Shown: in pieces, positions 57,501 through 64,000 of the stretch
Position numbering within the stretch: the stretch's first letter is position 1
How the letters are laid out: each line of letters opens with the position of its first letter
NCBI GenBank assembly: GCA_030704615.1
Contig: CM060731.1
Location: 64,086,756 to 64,150,755, forward strand
Length of the DNA: 64,000 nt
From: Takakia lepidozioides
Lineage: Eukaryota > Streptophyta > Takakiopsida > Takakiales > Takakiaceae
Direction: 5' to 3'
Translations under genes and position numbers: made by a program
Notes under the pieces: model-generated
What the model was told of the DNA's origin: nothing
Databases searched by the model: none
Seen by the model: only the letters and a program-made list of their open reading frames with translations

Positions 57501-60301
57501 GACATTATCAATTCTAATCAGGGACAATATAATTGCACCCTTAGATCCTAACCAGGTGAATTCATATACTCGCTTAAGAATGACTCAGACAAAGAAGTGA
57601 ATGTCGTCAACGACATTCAATCTGGATCTAAGATTGCAATCCATATGAAGCCACATTTTTTCCCAAAAAAAACAGTAGAGTTTCAAGTATGACATTGCAC
57701 CTGTACACAACTCGCATCATGGCCCACTCTCCTCCAACCTGACTGTCAAAGTCGTTGGACCGTAAAATGTTACCATCTTTGGAGAACTCCCGGAAAAAAC
57801 AGTATCTCCAGGTGAGACCTCTCCACTTCCTTATGTATGCCTCCAATGACATTTGGGGAGGGGAAACAATCGCAATGTTCAGGTCCTTCAAAGTCTGATC
57901 CAGCACAATGACGGCGCGCTTTTCGAGCTGCAAATAGTATATTTGTCAGAATTGCAAAAAAGATACACATCACATACTTGAAGAGAAGAAACAGCATGTT
58001 CGAATACACACCTGACTCCAAAATGTAGCCTTGTGGAGCCAGTTATCAAACACCAAATCACTGATTCCTTCCACCTTTGTGCCAGGCTGTATGGTGCTCT
58101 TTGGGAACTGATTCAAGTCCTTTACTGTTTGATCTGAGTTCCATATCTCCAGCCACCTTATTTTTGTTTGTGGGTCGACCATCGATATGGCCAGCCGGTG
58201 CAATTTCTCCTGCTGCATCTCCGGATGCACATGCTTGTCATAGTGTGTTTTGATCTGCTGAAGGAACTCAGGACCAAGTCCAGGATCTACTATTCTAAGC
58301 TGCTTTCCGAAGGCTGACATCAATTTGGTTCTTCGCATCTCAAACTCCTTCTTTATTGCAGCTTCCACACCCTTTGATGTCCTTAGTTCCTCTGGTGTAG
58401 TGCGGTAATATTCGGATTTTCCCTTCTCAGCTGCCTCTGCCAGTTCTTGCTGCATTCATTCAAGTAGTGATTAGCTCCGAAGGGACTCTAAACATGTATT
58501 CGAAAAGTAAACAGATTACAGACTCGGGCTTACCGCATACATGTACTCCAGAAACGCCTCTCGTGTCAAAGAATACCAAGTGCCTGCAGCTCTTCCTGTT
58601 TCGCACTTCTTGATGATATTGGGTGGTAGTACTGTCCGAAAATCATCCAGCTTCATCAGACCAATCCTCTGAATTCGGAATAGTGTGTGAACCAAGCTTG
58701 TTGTCACATGCGATTTCTCTGTCGATCTGCAAAAACATTGGAAACATTGCATTCCTTAACACTGTTTTTTGAGGATTAACAAGACACTACAGAGGGAATC
58801 AAATCTCCTGGATGACTTACTTGTTCACGTCGTGCATAGCTGTAAGAAGCCTAGCGATGTCGTTTCCTGGATCCAAAACCATTGCCTCCACAGCAACATG
58901 CTTGTCTTTGTCTTTCGAATGGTGTTTCTGAATGTATCCCATCCATGCCAGCAATCGGTGGTTGCCGTCCCAGACGTAGAACATGTGGTTGCAGAATTGC
59001 TGGGTGTTCTTTCCCATCATGAGGCCCAGCTCGAACTCCTCATTGGCATCTTTCCAGCACTCATCCCAGTTATCACTGATCTCTGGAGAAACTAATGTGC
59101 TTTTCCCATTTATATCCGTCAGTGACACATAAAAAACTTGTGCACCAAGTCTATATCCATGCACAAAATCACTCTCCAATTTTGTTATGTCATGGGAAAG
59201 AGGTGGACGCACAACAGGCATTGATATCATCCGGCACAGAGGTATGTCCAGACGCCCTCCAGATACGAGCATGTCCCTTATAACCTCCTGAGAGTTTACC
59301 TTCTGGAATGACATGAGTTCTTTCACCTTGTCAAGGTAGTGCACTTCGGATTCATCTGCTTCATCTGTATTCTCTGAGCTTTTTGCGGACTCGTCCCCAT
59401 CTCCAGATCCTTTCCCCTCTGATCCTGTAGGCTTCGACCTCACAGTTTTCTGCACGATGCCATTCAGTTCTGACTAAGTGATTTGCAAATAGTGAATGGC
59501 GGTAACGACAATCACTCTGTATCAAGGAAACTCACCATGAATGGTGTGAAAGAATTCAGCACAATCTACACATGCAAAGCCGAGACTGCCGTATTCAAAA
59601 CAAAAGCGAGAGCGATAGCGAACGGCGTTAACGACAATCACAAAAGATAACAACCTGCCGGATCGGTGTTGTGTAATGACATATATGTGCAACTGATTGG
59701 CGGCAACGACATTCAGTGTAGTTTAGGGAGAATAGTAAGTGCAGACTCTCTCTTCAAACACATAGGTACATAAATCTCATGAGGAGAATCGAATGGCGTT
59801 AACGACGCTCGCGATTCAGTAGTTCCTGCTAAAGAATGGAAGAGGAAGGACTCCTTGAAAGGCAATCAGACAGACTATATGATAAAACTTACTGGCACCT
59901 TCTTAGGTTTTGAAATTTGATCCCCTTCTGCAGCTTTCCTCTTCCCTCTCACATCTGCTGGAGTTTCTGTCTGCGCAAGGGTTTCTTGACCTTCTTCAGG
60001 TTCGGCGTTCCGCGTGCTTCCACCTTCTTCAGTGTCCCTGCGATTCATCTCTGCCTCCACAGGCTGGCGCACTCTTATCGCCGACTGTGTCGCAGCCGCT
60101 GCCTCAGTCTCCGTCTGCTCTTGTGAATCAGTCTCCGCGTTCACCTGCTGCCTTGGCCCTGTGTTCTCCAACAAACGACGCCTCGTCATTTTCTCTCTTG
60201 CTCTGCGTCTCTCTCTAAGGGAAGTAAAATAAAGAGACTTTCTTCTCTTTCGTATTCTAGAAGGAACCCTCTCCAGCTTGACTACCACTCTCCCTCTAAG
60301 C
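54562..60301 (-). CDS. ParB-like / DNA methylase-like fusion protein of copy 2
   Basis: Exons, each with GT-AG ends: about 60301-59893, 59449-58821, 58726-58534, 58449-58012, 57927-57701, 56754-56112, 56000-55661, 55466-55181, 55085-54896 and 54808-54562, roughly 1,200 codons. After a basic N-terminus, exon 2 has a ParB/sulfiredoxin-like fold signature: HDITKLESDFVHGYRLGAQV and YVWDGNHRLLAWMGYI. The C-terminal third has beta-class methyltransferase order: ADIVILDIPDG at motif IV, DAGTLLLFQS, then EKSPAFMQILLESCSHR, VVDLSVST and GATYHACKAGGRSLFGMEGD at motif I. The usual DPPY reads DIPD and the motif I glycines are mostly lost, so methylation is doubtful. An NPPY occurs in exon 8. Two compensating one-base shifts near 56160-56290 expose a stop. 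The true first exon lies upstream. Confidence 0.75.
55564..55586. repeat. Single GATC-type palindrome in copy 2
   Basis: TGATGATCGGTGTCGATCAT is a worn palindrome of the copy 1 type. It lies in the intron between exons 8 and 7, the intron that holds the palindrome at 42568 in copy 1. Confidence 0.75.
56895..59811. repeat. About eleven 24-bp palindromes of the copy 2 type
   Basis: The ideal unit is GTGAATGTCGT, a CA centre, then ACGACATTCAC. Copies begin near 56895, 57002, 57163, 57271, 57365, 57477, 57598, 59493, 59619, 59694 and 59789. The seven between exons 6 and 5 are close to the ideal; the four between exons 2 and 1 share a GAATGGCGTTAACGACAATC variant. None lies in an exon. Spacing is about 75-160 bp and the intervening sequence is unrelated. 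Confidence 0.9.
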
Positions 60302-61043
60302 GCGAAAAGTAGAAAAACGCAGTGACTCCCGATTTCTTGCGGGATTGCCTGTGTTCTTGCGTGTCTCTAGAAGCATCGGATTCCCTCCCGCGTGACCGTT
60401 ACACATAGTCGTTTCCTTATTAGTGCACATGCCAGCAATTGGTGTACAGCTGTTCGTATTCAGTTATGGATGTCTGACGTGTGCCGCCCAAAAAAAACGG
60501 CGTGTTCTTTATTATAACGGGTTCAATATTTAAAAAGAACAGCGAATCCCAGAAATTGATGCGCAGTCTTAAACAAATAAATATAAATGAACGAGAGTTT
60601 GATGACAAATTTTGGAATATCATACACGGTCATCCTTGTTATCCAAACCCCACATTCGTTTCACATTTGGAACTTTCCAGGTGCGCATGATCATTGGTAG
60701 TAGTATATAGATACATTTACTTAATCTGCAATCCCATTCTCAGATCCTGTGGCATGCTTCCAGGAAGTCGGCTTTGTTATTGGGTTTATTGATGAGGTTC
60801 TGATTAACGGTTTAACAGTTGCCGACACTGCCCCTAGGGATTCTCTGACCACTGGGCCCACAAGAAAAGTAATTAAAATGGACGGCTGCATATCTGGAAT
60901 GAATAACAGAATATGCACAGTCGTTATCTGAGCTTCCTCCGCCATATGCTCTGCTCATTCTTCAACTGTGTTCTGGAGACAGCAGTAAACCGATTTACAC
61001 TAGATCTGCGATAGCAAGGTACAAACATACTCGAGGAAGGAAG
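60302..61043. promoter_or_regulatory. Divergent intergenic region of copy 2
   Basis: Lies between the methylase-like gene (minus) and the transposase (plus) and should contain both promoters and the first methylase exon. No palindromes of the intronic type occur here. No motif is assigned with confidence. Confidence 0.4.
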
Positions 61044-64000
61044 ATGGCTTCCTCTGAAGCGGAGTTCTTCTCAGACGACAAACCAGTGCCGTTCTCCCAG
61101 GAAGTCCTTGACAATGGATTTGCAATTGTTCTGGAACATGTCTTGGCTACCCGTTTTCAGCTGCAGAATGGCTCCATCTTTTTGGAGAAAGAGGTTTACG
61201 ATCTGAAAGGGAAGTTGGTGAAATATTCTTTCAAAACCGTGATGAGACGGCTCATATCAGCCAGTGGAGAGTGCGTCCTGGTCGATACAGAGTACTTGGA
61301 GAGCCTCGGCGAAAGTCCCTTGGGTCATATGTGACGCCCGGGACTGCTGCTTCGGTCGTTGAAGACAAGAGGGAGGTGGTGGTGAAAAAAGAACAGACTT
61401 CCTCCACTCCAATCGTTGAGCTTTCGGATTCTTCCGATGATGACATAAGTGAAATTCCAAATCCAGTCCTTCCTACTGTGGTTGCAGAAGCTGATGAAGA
61501 AGAGATTTGTAGTGTCATTCCAAAATTGCGGGCGATGGGAGGAATGGCTGGATTCAAAAGTGAGTTGCGGGGAATTGATTGGGAATCTTTGAAGCAGGTG
61601 CCTGTGAAGTTCTTGCCGGAGACTTTTGATGGCGATATCCTATTCGAGCTGCCTCCTCCTCCGCGAGTTGGAGGTGTAACAATCATGATGCATGGAATGG
61701 ACAAGAAACACGACGGGCACCCGTGGTGCAGAACAAAAACATCCAATATTCAGAATGATGACAAGCTTGTTTTCAGGAGGACAGTTTGCAATGGACACCT
61801 TAGGTGTGATAATTTGAATTGCAGACACTTTCTTCAGTCTGGTGTTCATAATCAAAGCGAATGGGAGGGTCTGGCGGAGAATCCATTTCAGCCTGGGACT
61901 GCCCATTCACCGGCAAACACTTTCGTCTGCAAATTCTGCAAACTTGTGCCATCCTGCTTGGCGCTCTGCGGAGCAAGAATGTACTATGTTGTCCACCGTT
62001 TGAATACAATGACGAGAGCTTGTGTGCATTTTGGATTCCATAACCATCCTGTCTCGAAGGGGGATTACAGGGAGAGTGTTGAGACAGTATCGAGGTTGAT
62101 CAAACAGGAGTTCGGGAGAAACCCATCCGCAACAACATCTGCAATTGCTCTTGGCGCAAGCAAGTCCTTCTTGGAAAGCCATATTTTGAGTGAAGGAGAT
62201 TCTGTGGGGACTAAACTTGACGGTGCAGCATTGGACTTGGTCATGGATCATTTCTCCACTTTAAGTTCACCTAACATTCGGCATCAGATCAATGCATTGA
62301 GAATGGGCTCTGGGATCAGAGGCTACATAGACAATATTTTGGAATTGAAACGACTGAGCAAGTACGATTACATCCAGGACAATGTATTCCCAGGTCAAGG
62401 TGCCATCAAAGTTTTTCTTTTCAAAATGTCGACTGTTGGGGAGGGCAGTGGGGTTAGCCTCGTGAAGCGGATGCAGAAGACTGGGGACTTGCAGAACTGT
62501 TTTCTTATGTTTGATCATGTGAAACGAGTGAAGGATTGGACGACAATGGCTTGTCATGTCTACGATCCAGTGTACCAACGAGTTATGACAATTGCAGTTT
62601 GTGACATGCAATCCGAGGATACGGAATCCCAGAAGCTCATGTGGAATTCCCTGATACGTGTCATGGGCTGCCATGGGCTGCCATCTCCAAATTTCGCAGG
62701 TTTCATGGCGGATAGTGCTCAAGCTTTGGGTCGCCCGATCCGAAGACAATACGAATACCTATGCCAGGAAGAGAGCGTACATGTCTATTCCATTGGACAC
62801 AATCTCTGGAAAAACATACAAAGTCGGACATCAAACCAGAGATGCAGACTCAGCACCGTAAATTGTGCAAAGAGTACAAAGATGCTAGAACAATGAAGGA
62901 GGCGGACACTTTGTTCCAGACAATTCGTGCCTGGTGGTTCTCTTCTGGAGCTGCATCACTTGAGAGTATGAGAGCATTGGAAGATTGGCTGGCGTTTTGG
63001 CACTTCCGGTATAGACAGTGGGGAGCAGCCATGACAATGGTACGAGGCTTCTATTTCATGCTTTATTCATACATTTGCTTTCCATATTTTTGACTCATTG
63101 CTTTCTTTATGTTGTTTCCTGTGCACTATTCTGAAGTGTGGTTATCCTCTTTGCAGAACATGTCCATTGAGGAAATGGCGGACATGCCATCTTGCAATTT
63201 GGCAGAAACTGTGCACAATGCATGGTTGCAGCAGTCTGGGAAACGAGGTCGGGATTTGTATGTGGCAACAACAGATGATTTGATACGTGCCTTGCAACAA
63301 CAAACCCGATACCGTGATTTCTTACGAGGTGGGGTTGGTGGCAAGGGTCCGGACAAATGGGAGTTGATGTTGCGTGCTGCAAACAGATGTGGGGATCCAA
63401 TCAAGATAGCACGGGCGGTGAGCATGTATGCCCAGGGAACGCCACTTGTTTCTAGAGTTCCACATCTTGAAGGGGAGGAGAGATTCGGCTCCTGTAAGAG
63501 GAAATTGAACACTCCACCTGGTTCGGATTCAGATTCCCACAGGGCAGACCGTGATAACTTCTCGAAGCCTCGTGTTCCCCTGCATGACAGCTCCATGTCC
63601 GGAACCTCCATTGTGGAGGAACCTCCAACACGACGGCAAACTCCAGCATCAAACCGTGCCACTGAAATGGTGCAGGAGAGAAACAACCCCCTTGATGTGC
63701 TTGAGTCCGCATGCCCCGACCACGTTTGGCACATAGAACGCACAAGTGTCGGGTCTCGTGTGAAATGTACAGCGATCAGGGCAACTAATTTCGAGAAGTG
63801 CACTTCATCTATATCCAGAGGTGGTGCCCGAACTCCTGCTCCGACTTTCACGGGCTTGATGCGTCCATACGGTCAACCAGAAGCCAAGAACCACAAGTTC
63901 TGGTTCTGCGCAGATGATTGTGCCAGATGTGTGCATGGAACTGTGCGTCCTTCCGTAGTGATGAAGCCATCTCCTCCAACCGTTTGGCCCGTGAAGGTGG
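61044..64000 (+). pseudogene. MULE-like transposase of copy 2 (runs off window; two frame changes)
   Basis: Begins MASSEAEFFSDDKPVPFSQE. After an acidic linker comes a Cys/His cluster (HPWCRTKTS, CNGHLRCDNLNCRHFL, CKFCKLVPSC) resembling a WRKY-GCM1-type DNA-binding finger. The DDE-like core follows: CFLMFDHVKRVKDWTTMACH, VMTIAVCDMQSEDTESQKLM, GFMADSAQA, then RTCLFHWTQSLEKHTK and DWLAFWHFRYRQWG. A GT-AG intron at about 63039-63156 leads to MADMPSCNLAETVHNAWLQQ and a C-terminal region with FWFCADDCARC. One frame change near 61230 is a base lost relative to copy 1 (TCTTTTC versus TCTTTC); a second lies near 62725. The protein is otherwise open to the window edge. Confidence 0.8.

Larger units (their letters stand above)
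53862..64000. mobile_element. Composite ParB/methylase-transposase element, copy 2 (continues past window)
   Basis: Begins CAGGGATGCCTCGGCGTGAG with the subterminal hairpin at 53899-53918. It contains the full minus-strand ParB/methylase-like gene, a 0.7-kb divergent intergenic region and a plus-strand MULE-like transposase still open at 64000. Order and orientation match copy 1 from the left end to position 47822 there. Coding parts are similar throughout while introns are largely unalignable. The right end is outside the window. Confidence 0.8.

Noticed and set aside
54562-60301. Bacterial or phage contamination because of the ParB/methylase-like protein
   Set aside because: The gene is divided by many GT-AG introns, is linked to a MULE-like transposase, and occurs twice in a contig with clear plant genes.

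Overview
This is nuclear DNA of a land plant. The host genes have GT-AG introns of roughly 70-800 bp, and the products are plant-type: an organellar TruB, a mitochondrial-type malate dehydrogenase, a tail-anchored cytochrome b5, a cation/Ca2+ exchanger, an F-box protein, an LRR-receptor fragment and debris of a DYW-type PPR gene. The style of the F-box, PPR and transposon proteins suggests a non-seed plant (bryophyte, lycophyte or fern grade). That placement is an inference; the species cannot be read from the sequence. Exon limits come from splice signals plus reading-frame continuity and may be off by one or two bases.

Layout. 0-13 kb is genic: TruB (+, ten exons), a one-locus F-box gene (+) and malate dehydrogenase (-, seven exons). 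13.2-23 kb is a transposon block: a MULE exon, long arrays of a GTGTAACCC/GGGTTACAC motif, a decayed minus-strand gene with a ULP1-like protease end, and a clean 752-bp CACTA element with ACG target duplications. 23-28.8 kb holds copia and second-MULE remains with a different reiterated motif (GTCTGCTG/CAGACTG). 29.4-36.3 kb is genic again (cytochrome b5, then the exchanger). 37.4-41 kb holds a hAT remnant, an LRR-receptor fragment and a minisatellite made from a PPR exon.

41-64 kb holds the most unusual material: two diverged copies of one composite element (copy 1 about 41,020-47,822; copy 2 from 53,862 past the right edge). Both begin CAGGGATGCC and carry a GTGAGCGC hairpin next to the end. 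Leftward they encode a multi-exon protein of about 1,200 residues that combines a ParB-like domain (copy 2 only) with a beta-class DNA methylase-like domain. Rightward, from a shared intergenic region, they encode a MULE-like transposase. The introns of the methylase gene are seeded with 24-bp palindromes: about 15 in copy 1 built on GTGATGATCGGT and its complement, about 11 in copy 2 built on GTGAATGTCGT and its complement. Each copy therefore has its own near-homogeneous palindrome of the same length. Copy 1 is cut off on its right by a decayed chromovirus (Ty3/gypsy) whose 3' LTR runs to about 52.3 kb, followed by another MULE piece with a GTGTAACTC array in its intron.

The recurring theme is that each DNA-transposon family here carries a private short motif repeated many times through its introns and non-coding parts. 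A plausible reading is recognition sites for each element's own DNA-binding protein, but no binding can be shown from sequence alone. All transposon genes examined carry lesions, and the two composite copies carry different ones.
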